5,660 nt of DNA from Chlamydiota bacterium (lineage in GTDB: Bacteria > Chlamydiota > Chlamydiia > Chlamydiales > SM23-39), in contig JAJFML010000100.1 of NCBI GenBank assembly GCA_021772195.1, positions 1-5,660 on the forward strand, given 5' to 3'. Positions 1-5,276 of this stretch are shown here, piece after piece (position 1 is the first letter of the stretch; each line of letters opens with the position of its first letter). The notes under the pieces were generated by a model that was not told where the DNA came from, ran no database searches, and saw only the letters and a list, made by a program, of their open reading frames with translations. Both the position numbers and the translations under genes were made by a program.

Positions 1-1
1 A

Positions 2-478
2 ACCTTTTCGATCTATGAAAAAAGTATTCTTAAGAATCCTGGACAGTGGCTATGGCAACACAATCGCTACAAACAACAATCTTCCAAAATCCTAAATAAA
101 CCCTTTCGTAAAGATTGTATCTTGATTGTGCTCCCTAAAAAATGTGATCATCTTCTAGAACACCTCTCTACACTTCGAAAGATCTACCCCACTGAGTTTC
201 TCTTTCTGCTCGCTCCCAAAAAGTGTAAGAAAAACCTTCCCACATGGCCCGAAAAAATCTTTTTCTACACCTCTGAAAAGGATCTCTTCATAAAAGACTA
301 CCGTTTCAAACTCGTCTTAAACCTTGCAAATTATGGATCCCTAAAAAATCACTACCTAAAGCTCAGCGCATCAGCTGTTTTTTCTCTTCAAAATTTGGAA
401 AAACTTGCTCCTAGCTCATCAAAAAATCTTTCTCAAATTCTGACAGGTGCTCTTTGTAAACCGGGAAGGCTCACATGA
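2..478 (+). CDS. lpxL: Late lipid A acyltransferase (LpxL/HtrB type), 3' part only, with C-terminal extension
   Basis: The reading frame is open from the left edge (frame starting at base 2) to TGA at 476-478, giving the last 158 residues of a protein whose start lies outside the window. Visible residues 1-24 end in NPGQWLWQHNRYK, the C-terminal signature of the LpxL/LpxM/HtrB acyltransferases (usual form HPEQWLWxHRRWK). These inner-membrane enzymes add secondary acyl chains to Kdo-lipid A. The catalytic HX4D motif would be upstream and is not seen. Family members normally stop about 10-20 residues after this signature; here about 120 more residues follow. That tail begins with a hydrophobic strand (CILIVLP) and resembles the N-terminal half of a GT-9 (heptosyltransferase-like) Rossmann domain, which is inference. 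A TTG at 122 could mimic a start, but the open frame upstream carries the acyltransferase signature, so no start is placed there. The stop overlaps the rsmE start by ATGA, which suggests translational coupling. Confidence 0.75.
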   Translation, partial: TFSIYEKSILKNPGQWLWQHNRYKQQSSKILNKPFRKDCILIVLPKKCDHLLEHLSTLRKIYPTEFLFLLAPKKCKKNLPTWPEKIFFYTSEKDLFIKDYRFKLVLNLANYGSLKNHYLKLSASAVFSLQNLEKLAPSSSKNLSQILTGALCKPGRLT

Positions 479-1158
479 TCGACCGTTTTTTTCTTGACTC
501 TGACCTTTCCAAAAAAGAGGTCGAGCTAAAAGATCCTGAGCTCAAACACCTTCGCGTAATGCGTTTAAACGAGGGAGATATAGTTACTCTTGTAAATGGA
601 CAAAACCAAATTGCAAGCGCTGAAATTCTCGAAATCAAAAAAGATCTAGCACGGCTCTCAATTGAATCAATTGAAACGAAAGAAATCGATCCGCATAGCA
701 TAACTCTTGCTCTTGCTCTCACTAAACAGAGTAATTTGGAGCTTGCCATTGAAAAAGGAACTGAAATTGGAGTGAACCATTTCTGGCTCTACCCCTCTCA
801 CAAATCAGAGCGCACCAAAATCAGCCCAAATCACCAAGAGAGGCTTCGCCTTATCACTATTTCTGCACTGAAGCAGTGTGGAAGATTAGATCTACCAACT
901 ATCAAAATTTTTTCTAAAATGAAAGAGCTACCTCCTTTCTCTGGAGCAATCTACTTTGGCGATGTACGGGAAAATGCGCTTCCTCTTAAAAAGAGCAAAG
1001 AAAATGTCCTAATGTTTGTAGGTCCTGAAAAGGGGTTTGATAAAAATGAACACAACTATCTCTCTAAAAGTTTAAAAGCGCACGGAATCTGTTTAGGTAA
1101 GCACATCTTAAGGGCTGAAACCGCAGCCATTTGTGCAGCTGCCCTTTTTAGTTCTTAA
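475..1158 (+). CDS. rsmE: 16S rRNA (uracil-1498-N3)-methyltransferase RsmE
   Basis: RsmE is a cytoplasmic SPOUT-class methyltransferase that uses S-adenosylmethionine to methylate N3 of U1498 in helix 44 of 16S rRNA. The 227-residue product is close to the usual family length (about 230-250). An N-terminal PUA-like RNA-binding part carries HLRVMRLNEGD (25-35). The SPOUT part follows, with LTKQSNLELAIEKGTEIGV (82-100), SERTK (111-115), KQCGR (133-137), GPEKGF (183-188) and the knot motif LGKHILRAETAA (207-218). The glycine-rich loop is GPEKG where the family normally has GPEGG, a lysine at residue 186; the rest of the cofactor site looks intact. ATG 475-477 lies inside the stop of the upstream acyltransferase gene (ATGA), so the two are probably one transcript with coupled translation. 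The 3' end overlaps the convergent small gene by four bases (TTAA). Identification is firm. Confidence 0.93.
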   Translation: MIDRFFLDSDLSKKEVELKDPELKHLRVMRLNEGDIVTLVNGQNQIASAEILEIKKDLARLSIESIETKEIDPHSITLALALTKQSNLELAIEKGTEIGVNHFWLYPSHKSERTKISPNHQERLRLITISALKQCGRLDLPTIKIFSKMKELPPFSGAIYFGDVRENALPLKKSKENVLMFVGPEKGFDKNEHNYLSKSLKAHGICLGKHILRAETAAICAAALFSS

Positions 1159-1358
1159 TCTGATTTTTCTGTTATGTTATCTGAAATATCGTCTTTGCTA
1201 CTTCCGCTATCATCTCTATCTTCATCAGTGTCATTATTGTCTCCGGAGACAATTGTTCCATCTCCATTCATAACATTTACATCAACATTTATACTCTTTG
1301 GAGATGCAGATTTAGAATATAGGGTAAAAATCAGTAAAAAAAACAACTTAGCTCTCAA
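1155..1358 (-). CDS. Small predicted exported acidic protein, TTG start
   Basis: A 67-codon minus-strand frame, too short to identify by family. Residues 1-20 look like a Sec signal peptide: basic n-region (RAK), hydrophobic core LFFLLIFTLY, then a polar small-residue stretch SKSAS where cleavage is plausible. The mature part has a short beta-like stretch (INVDVNVMNGDGTIVSGDNN) and then a strongly acidic Asp/Ser/Glu-rich tail rich in DD pairs. The start must be TTG at 1358-1356, because TGA and TAA codons lie directly in frame upstream; AAAGAGGG (1375-1368) sits nine bases before it. The stop shares TTAA with rsmE, tail to tail. A frame on the other strand (1174-1383) covers the same DNA, but its Ser/Leu-rich product is what the complement of an acidic, serine-rich gene would give. 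No function is assigned. Candidates are a periplasmic or secreted divalent-cation-binding peptide, or a chance frame. Confidence 0.55.
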   Translation of the reverse strand: MRAKLFFLLIFTLYSKSASPKSINVDVNVMNGDGTIVSGDNNDTDEDRDDSGSSKDDISDNITEKSD

Positions 1359-1367
1359 TTATCAACA

Positions 1368-1375
1368 CCCTCTTT
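1368..1375 (-). promoter_or_regulatory. Shine-Dalgarno site supporting the TTG start of the small exported protein
   Basis: On the minus strand AAAGAGGG is followed by nine bases and then TTG. It is the only ribosome-binding-like sequence near this frame and falls just before in-frame stops, so it both decides the start and argues that the 67-codon frame is translated. Confidence 0.5.
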
Positions 1376-1491
1376 ATTACTAAAGCGATTCAAATACTGA
1401 AGAATTTAGAAAGGATTGAGTCGAACACTGATACAAAAATTTTGAATCACTCACAAGGATCACAGACTTTACCTGCAGCTCTTTTTAATAC

Positions 1492-1519
1492 TTGAAATCA
1501 TTGAATTATCTATTAAAAT
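1492..1519 (+). promoter_or_regulatory. Sigma70-type promoter of the kinase-like gene
   Basis: TTGAAA (1492-1497, 5/6 to TTGACA), a 16-base spacer and TAAAAT (1514-1519, 5/6 to TATAAT) precede the gene at 1551. Transcription would start near 1526, giving a leader of about 25 bases with a consensus GGAGG (1540-1544) six bases before ATG. The rest of 1359-1491 holds no other recognisable element. A promoter for the divergent small exported gene must lie there, but I could not pick one with confidence. Confidence 0.6.
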
Positions 1520-1550
1520 AGATCCCGAATTTTATCTTTGGAGGTATCAA

Positions 1551-2366
1551 ATGGCAGCAATATCAAGCGTAAGTAAAAAACTTACTTTTGCACACAATGA
1601 GGAAGAGGTAGTACAAGCTCGCCCCTATACCCCTCGTGAGAGGAGACTAAACCGGCTGGACAATGTTGCTCCTTTATCTACGCGCACAAGTAGAGCATCC
1701 ATTAGAGCCTTGACCTCCTTTGAAAGCTCAGAGAGAAAGCTCGCTCAAATTCACGGAATTGCAAGTGGCAATTCTTATAGAGAAATTGTTTATAATGCTG
1801 CACGCTTTGTAGGCAACTTCGCCAGACTAAACCCCACTTTCAAAGAATATTCCATGAAATCTTCTGAAAGACAAGTCATTATGAAAGTATTCAATATTCA
1901 AGCCTTTAGACTCTCAAAAATCTTTAAACGAATGACATCTCATGAAAGAGCTCTTTTCTTCCGTCAAAAAGTAACGTGCCTTCAACAAAATTATAAGCTA
2001 GCTCAAAAGCTAAAAGTGCCTGTTGCAAAAATCTTTAACCTAGCTCAGATCCATATTGATGGTTTAGTTGTTCAAGAAGTATCAAAGCCGGTAGAGATGG
2101 AATTCGAGTCCAATGACTTCCTTTCTAAGGAAAATATGGATATCTTACGTCAATTTTGGGATATCGTAAAAAATAAACCAGAAATACACAGCTGGAATGT
2201 AGGTCCTAGTTCCTTTGCCGTAGACTCTGATGGAAAAGTTAGACTAGCCCATTTTCCTACTAAATTAAGAGACGAAGACGCAAAAGCACAATTAGACTAT
2301 TCAATAACAGAGTGGACAAAAGGAAATGCTGCGGCAACTGCTTTTTTTGAACTAATGAGAGCTTAA
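1551..2366 (+). CDS. Kinase-like protein of unknown function, probable pseudokinase fold
   Basis: No family is recognised outright, but the order of motifs across 271 residues follows a protein kinase. A glycine-loop-like segment GIASGNSYREIVYNA (69-83) is followed by a beta3-like VIMKVF with Lys112. A helical stretch (130-155) comes next, then a hinge-like GLVVQEV (171-177), a helix LSKENMDILRQFWDIV (191-206), a catalytic-loop-like IHSWNVGPSSFAVD (212-225) and GKVRLAHFP (228-236). The HRD aspartate, the loop asparagine and the DFG aspartate are absent (HSW, Ser, HFP), and only about 35 residues follow instead of the usual helical C-lobe. Phosphotransfer is therefore unlikely; a scaffold or decoy role is inference. 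Residues 1-65 are Arg/Ser/Thr-rich and probably disordered, as in many type III-secreted effectors. There is no signal peptide or membrane segment. The start is fixed by GGAGG six bases before ATG. The 3' end shares TTAA with convergent pyk. Confidence 0.85.
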   Translation: MAAISSVSKKLTFAHNEEEVVQARPYTPRERRLNRLDNVAPLSTRTSRASIRALTSFESSERKLAQIHGIASGNSYREIVYNAARFVGNFARLNPTFKEYSMKSSERQVIMKVFNIQAFRLSKIFKRMTSHERALFFRQKVTCLQQNYKLAQKLKVPVAKIFNLAQIHIDGLVVQEVSKPVEMEFESNDFLSKENMDILRQFWDIVKNKPEIHSWNVGPSSFAVDSDGKVRLAHFPTKLRDEDAKAQLDYSITEWTKGNAAATAFFELMRA

Positions 2367-4123
2367 GAGTTTTCTTTTGTAGAAAGGTAGACAACACCTC
2401 TTCCTGGATCAAGTGTAACGGTCTCTTTATTTCGAAGCGCTGTCATAGCGCCTTCCGCTCTTACAATGATGGAGAGATCAAAAGTTTTTGCAACTAAAAT
2501 TGCATATTTTTCTGACGCTGAGTCATCAATGTTATTATCCAGTATAATTCCTGCGACCTCCTTCATAAGAGGTAAATAGCTATTGTCACATCTTGGAATC
2601 ACAACAATTTTATCCTTGAGGCTCTCTAAATCTACATCTTCAGTACCAAAGAGAATAATGACATTTTTCTCCAATTTCGGACCGTGCCCTTTTCCGCCCC
2701 GAAGTAGAACATCTCCAATGTTTTCTACCATCATGGTATTCGTAGACCCCGTCTTACCAAACTCCGAACCAGAAGTTACAATCACAAGGTCTCCAAAAGA
2801 GAGAAAGCCATTCTTAAGAGAAAAACTCATAGCAGCTGCAAAAGCTTCCTGCTTGTTTTTTGTCTGCTTAAAGATAGGGATCACGCCCCAAGCAAAAGCT
2901 AACTGATGATAGATTTTCCAATTTCCCGTGACTGCCATAATCGGCATGAAAGGTCTTAGCCTTGATACCTGATGCGCTGTAAATCCTGACGCCGTAAAGG
3001 CAAAAATTGCTTTAGCATCAACACTATATGCTGTTTTGACAGCTGCAGAAGAGACCGCAGAGGAAACATTGTGAAAGTCTTTCCTGGCATGGTGAAAGAA
3101 AAATTCTTTATAATCATAATCTTTTTCAGCTTCATCGATAATGCTCTGCATTCTCTGGACTGTTTCAATAGGATATTTACCTACAGCAGTTTCGCCAGAG
3201 AGCATCACAACTGAAGAGCCATCATAGATTGCATTTGCAACGTCGGAGACCTCTGCCCTTGTAGGTCTAGGATTTGTGATCATCGACTCGAGCATTTGTG
3301 TTGCCGTCACTGCGGGCTTACAAGCATCAAAGCACCTACGAATCATCATCTTTTGCAGTTTGGGGATAACCCCCAAATCAAGTTCAACACCCAAATCGCC
3401 TCTTGCAACCATAATTCCGTCCGATATTCGAACAATGGTGTCAAAATTCTCCACACCTTGTGCATTTTCAATCTTAGCAATCACCAAAATATCAGGCCTG
3501 CCTTGCTCTGCAAGTAGGTTCTTGATCTGAAGAACATGGTCGGAAGATCTGATGAAGGAAGCCGCAATAAAATCAACATCCTGATCACAACCGAATTTGA
3601 TATCTTCAACATCTTGATCCGTCATCGCAGGCAAATTTAGATGAGCGTTCGGAATATTGACCCCTTTTCTCGATGACAATTTGCCGCCATTTTGAATCTC
3701 AACTTCAACACCTGCGTCACTCTTCGCTATTACTTTGGAGATAATATAGCCATCATCAAAGAGAACCTTCATTCCCACCGCAATATTATCAAGAACGGAG
3801 AACGGATGGATCTCAATCTGATTTTTATCCTTGGAGGTAGCTGTCAGTGTAATGACATCGTTTGCAGAGAGAGAAATCGAGCCGCCTTCAATCGTGCCCA
3901 CTCTGACCTCAGGGCCTTTTGTGTCGAGCATGATAGCACAAGGTCTCTCTAGCATCTCTCTTGCTTTTTTTACCCAATTGATGCGGTTAGTGTGCTCTTC
4001 TTTTTCTCCATGGCTTAAATTCAGCCTGGCAACATCCATGCCCGATTCCATCAATTGAACAATCTTTTCAAAAGAGTCAACAGCGGGGCCGATCGTGCAG
4101 ATAATTTTTGTGCGCTTAAACAT
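2363..4123 (-). CDS. pyk: Pyruvate kinase, long form with degenerate C-terminal phosphohistidine-like domain
   Basis: This enzyme converts phosphoenolpyruvate and ADP to pyruvate and ATP, the last step of glycolysis, in the cytoplasm. The chosen start at 4123 gives 586 residues beginning MFKRTKIICTIGPA, the normal family N-terminus. An ATG 15 codons upstream (4168) is less likely because the best -10 element lies inside that extension. Active-site motifs are complete: ARLNLSHG (32-39), LDTKGPEVR (66-74; the Glu after GP is typical of K+-dependent enzymes), the signature IAKIENAQGVENF (215-227, catalytic Lys217, Mg2+ ligand Glu219), ARGDLG (240-245, Asp243) and TATQMLESM (273-281). The regulatory C domain runs to about 475. 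Residues 487-580 align in pattern with the extra C-terminal domain of bacillus-type enzymes, but the TSHAA histidine motif is replaced by DDSASEKYA. A weak GGAAAG (4132-4127) precedes the start. It is transcribed divergently from the F-box gene and convergently with the kinase-like gene. Confidence 0.97.
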   Translation of the reverse strand: MFKRTKIICTIGPAVDSFEKIVQLMESGMDVARLNLSHGEKEEHTNRINWVKKAREMLERPCAIMLDTKGPEVRVGTIEGGSISLSANDVITLTATSKDKNQIEIHPFSVLDNIAVGMKVLFDDGYIISKVIAKSDAGVEVEIQNGGKLSSRKGVNIPNAHLNLPAMTDQDVEDIKFGCDQDVDFIAASFIRSSDHVLQIKNLLAEQGRPDILVIAKIENAQGVENFDTIVRISDGIMVARGDLGVELDLGVIPKLQKMMIRRCFDACKPAVTATQMLESMITNPRPTRAEVSDVANAIYDGSSVVMLSGETAVGKYPIETVQRMQSIIDEAEKDYDYKEFFFHHARKDFHNVSSAVSSAAVKTAYSVDAKAIFAFTASGFTAHQVSRLRPFMPIMAVTGNWKIYHQLAFAWGVIPIFKQTKNKQEAFAAAMSFSLKNGFLSFGDLVIVTSGSEFGKTGSTNTMMVENIGDVLLRGGKGHGPKLEKNVIILFGTEDVDLESLKDKIVVIPRCDNSYLPLMKEVAGIILDNNIDDSASEKYAILVAKTFDLSIIVRAEGAMTALRNKETVTLDPGRGVVYLSTKENS

Positions 4124-4147
4124 GGACTTTCCAGTGATTAAAAAACT

Positions 4148-4155
4148 TATATATA
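4148..4155 (-). promoter_or_regulatory. Probable -10 element of pyk
   Basis: On the minus strand GTTATATATAAG contains overlapping TATATA matches about 25-32 bases upstream of the pyk ATG at 4123. The -35 position (about 4173-4178) reads TTTTTA, a poor match, and overlaps the perfect dyad at 4174-4194, so activity may depend on a bound factor. This is inference. Confidence 0.4.
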
Positions 4156-4173
4156 ACAAATCTCTCATAAAAT

Positions 4174-4194
4174 AAAAAGATCATAGATCTTTTT
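4174..4194. repeat. Perfect 9-bp inverted repeat upstream of pyk
   Basis: AAAAAGATC, three bases (ATA), then GATCTTTTT form a perfect dyad. It sits 51-71 bases upstream of the pyk start, at the predicted -35 region, in the spacer between two divergent promoters. It is either a protein-binding operator or a small A/T-rich hairpin. Nothing ends near it, so a terminator role is unlikely. Confidence 0.6.
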
Positions 4195-4328
4195 CTCCAC
4201 GTTCTCGAAAAAAAACCAAAAAAAAGAGTTAATTTTTTAGGTTTTGTTTTACTTAATATTTTAAAATTATTTTTAAATTGAATTAAAAAAATAAAATCTA
4301 TATAATTACTTTTAAAAAAAGGAAATTT
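4195..4328. other. Very AT-rich divergent promoter region with A/T tracts
   Basis: Apart from its first bases this stretch is nearly all A and T, with runs of 6-8 A (near 4208-4225 and 4283-4292) and several T-rich runs. Such phased or clustered A-tracts can act as curved DNA, UP elements or binding sites for nucleoid proteins. It separates divergent pyk and the F-box gene and contains the F-box promoter. No open frame of note is present. Confidence 0.6.
4278..4306 (+). promoter_or_regulatory. Strong sigma70-type promoter of the F-box gene
   Basis: TTGAAT (4278-4283, 4/6), an exact 17-base spacer and a perfect TATAAT (4301-4306), preceded by A/T tracts that could serve as an UP element. Transcription would begin near 4313, leaving a leader of about 16 bases that contains AAGGAAA (4319-4325) as the ribosome binding site. 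The match is the best in the window. Confidence 0.75.
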
Positions 4329-5180
4329 ATGGCTAAACCTGTCCTACATTCTGATGCTTGGGGTCACATCGGCACTTTTTTACCTCCAAGGGATTTAGGG
4401 AGCCTCGCGACTACTTGCAAAGACGCCAAAGAGGGTGTTAGTAAAATTTCCTTGAAAAGCCTCCAGAATCATGAGGCTAAAAAGATAGATGCTCTTATAA
4501 AATCTTTATTACCTGTTTTTCCCGACCTTGATATCGAAAAAAGATACGAAAAAGTAGTATTAGATGGATGTATTTCAAGACTGAAAAACGCTCAAAGCTT
4601 AAGCGATACCAATATAGCATTGCGAGACTTCTCAAGACATATTCAATGGCTATCTTCTGACGACCTTGAAGATAAGTCGCTCTTTAAGGCGGCTTTTCTA
4701 CTATATAGAGCAAAGAAAGAAGGTAGACTCCCGCTTCTAATAGACAGTACGTCTTTTTCTCTAGATAAAAAGCTATATCATCTCCTTGAACATATCTTAA
4801 ATGAATATGGTATTGCTGCCTTCTTAGCTGTAGGTGGAGCTGGACTTCCACCTATTCTTCCAGCTATATTTGGAGGTGGAGGTGGACCTCCAGTTGAGGA
4901 CGAATTATTTGAAAATTCTGCCGTAAATGCGCTCTTTAGATTAAAAGCTTGCGGAGGCGACCTTCCTCGATTACGACGGGCACTACCTGAAAGACATCGA
5001 GGAGCCCTTGATGAGTTCCGAGAAGAATTTACAACATTAAATTCGATTAAAAGAAAAATAAAATACATGAATAGTAGCTCCCGTGCTATTTTAGCCATAT
5101 GTATACCTACGCTTGTATACTTATCCTATAATTTAGCATCAACAATGATAAGGGAAATGCATCCACCATTTGAGCCCTAG
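4329..5180 (+). CDS. F-box domain protein with hydrophobic segments, putative host-directed effector
   Basis: Residues about 5-38 fit a eukaryotic F-box (a leucine-rich helix, then FLPPRDLGSLATTCKDAKEGV; the usual core is LP..DL..L..VCK.WR). F-boxes bind Skp1 in SCF ubiquitin ligases, and amoeba-associated chlamydiae carry large families of them as presumed type III effectors. Residues 50-160 are predicted helical with no recognised target-binding repeat. Residues 161-189 form an uncharged hydrophobic Gly/Pro-rich stretch with a duplicated GGxGxPP motif. Residues 190-250 are charged. AILAICIPTLVYLSYNLAST (253-272) looks like a membrane helix, followed by a short polar tail. There is no N-terminal signal peptide, as expected of a type III substrate. 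ATG is supported by AAGGAAA and by a strong promoter with a very short leader. The gene lies alone between divergent pyk and co-directional uvrA. Residues and promoter are seen; effector function and host membrane anchoring are inferred. The substrate of any ubiquitin ligase is unknown. Confidence 0.88.
   Translation: MAKPVLHSDAWGHIGTFLPPRDLGSLATTCKDAKEGVSKISLKSLQNHEAKKIDALIKSLLPVFPDLDIEKRYEKVVLDGCISRLKNAQSLSDTNIALRDFSRHIQWLSSDDLEDKSLFKAAFLLYRAKKEGRLPLLIDSTSFSLDKKLYHLLEHILNEYGIAAFLAVGGAGLPPILPAIFGGGGGPPVEDELFENSAVNALFRLKACGGDLPRLRRALPERHRGALDEFREEFTTLNSIKRKIKYMNSSSRAILAICIPTLVYLSYNLASTMIREMHPPFEP
4833..4894 (+). repeat. Imperfect 20-bp direct repeat with internal hairpins inside the F-box gene
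   Basis: Copies at 4833-4852 and 4875-4894 match at 16 of 20 bases, 42 bases (14 codons) apart. They encode GGAGLPP and GGGGGPP. Each copy is also self-complementary: GGTGGA/TCCACC in the first, TGGAGGT/ACCTCCA (4871-4877 and 4886-4892) around the second. AGCTGGA/TCCAGCT (4838-4844 and 4859-4865) adds a third pairing. The segment is clearly G-richer than the surrounding gene. Confidence 0.7.
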
Positions 5181-5239
5181 ATTTGTGACCCCATAATAGA
5201 CCCCAAACAATCGACATCTTTGTTTTTCTCATTTATCGC

Positions 5240-5260
5240 TTTAAAGTATCCAACTTTAAA
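5240..5260. repeat. Perfect 8-bp inverted repeat within the uvrA promoter
   Basis: TTTAAAGT, five bases (ATCCA), then ACTTTAAA. The left arm contains the whole predicted -35 hexamer, and the right arm ends two bases before the -10. This is the position of a classical repressor operator. As RNA it could form a weak A/U-rich stem, but it has no T-run, so it is not a terminator. Confidence 0.6.
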
Positions 5261-5268
5261 TCTATAAT
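5240..5268 (+). promoter_or_regulatory. Sigma70-type promoter of uvrA
   Basis: TTTAAA (5240-5245, 4/6), a 17-base spacer and a perfect TATAAT (5263-5268). The -10 ends only eight bases before the uvrA ATG at 5277, so the transcript would begin at or just before the start codon. uvrA may instead, or also, be read through from the F-box gene, since no terminator hairpin is visible in 5181-5239. Confidence 0.6.
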
Positions 5269-5276
5269 CCGACTCG

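Noticed and set aside
471..749. Minus-strand frame antisense to rsmE, Arg/Ser-rich product
   Set aside because: The composition is that of a complement of a real gene, and rsmE on the plus strand is unmistakable.
1174..1383. Plus-strand 69-codon frame opposite the small exported protein
   Set aside because: The Ser/Leu-rich product mirrors the acidic Ser/Asp gene on the other strand. The minus frame has a ribosome binding site and a signal peptide, so only that one is kept. Confidence in this choice is moderate.
1387..1448. Inverted repeat GATTCAAA / TTTGAATC, arms 46 bases apart
   Set aside because: Eight-base AT-rich arms at that distance are easily found by chance, and nothing in the surrounding sequence gives them a role.
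2341..2400. Possible terminator between the kinase-like gene and pyk
   Set aside because: There is a T-run at 2341-2348 inside the coding region, but no stable stem precedes it.
4124..4168. 15-codon N-terminal extension of pyruvate kinase from ATG 4168
   Set aside because: The extension (MRDLLYISFLITGKS) is not part of the family, and the likely -10 element lies inside it. The internal Met at 4123 begins the normal conserved N-terminus.
4778..5098. Minus-strand 106-codon frame with a hydrophobic start and a polyproline run
   Set aside because: It lies wholly inside the F-box gene. The polyproline is the complement of the Gly-rich repeat, and it has no supporting promoter or family motif.
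5187..5205. Direct repeat GACCCCA twice, 12 bases apart, after the F-box stop
   Set aside because: It is too short and has only two copies. It was considered as a remnant of an insertion target duplication, but no mobile element is present between the copies.
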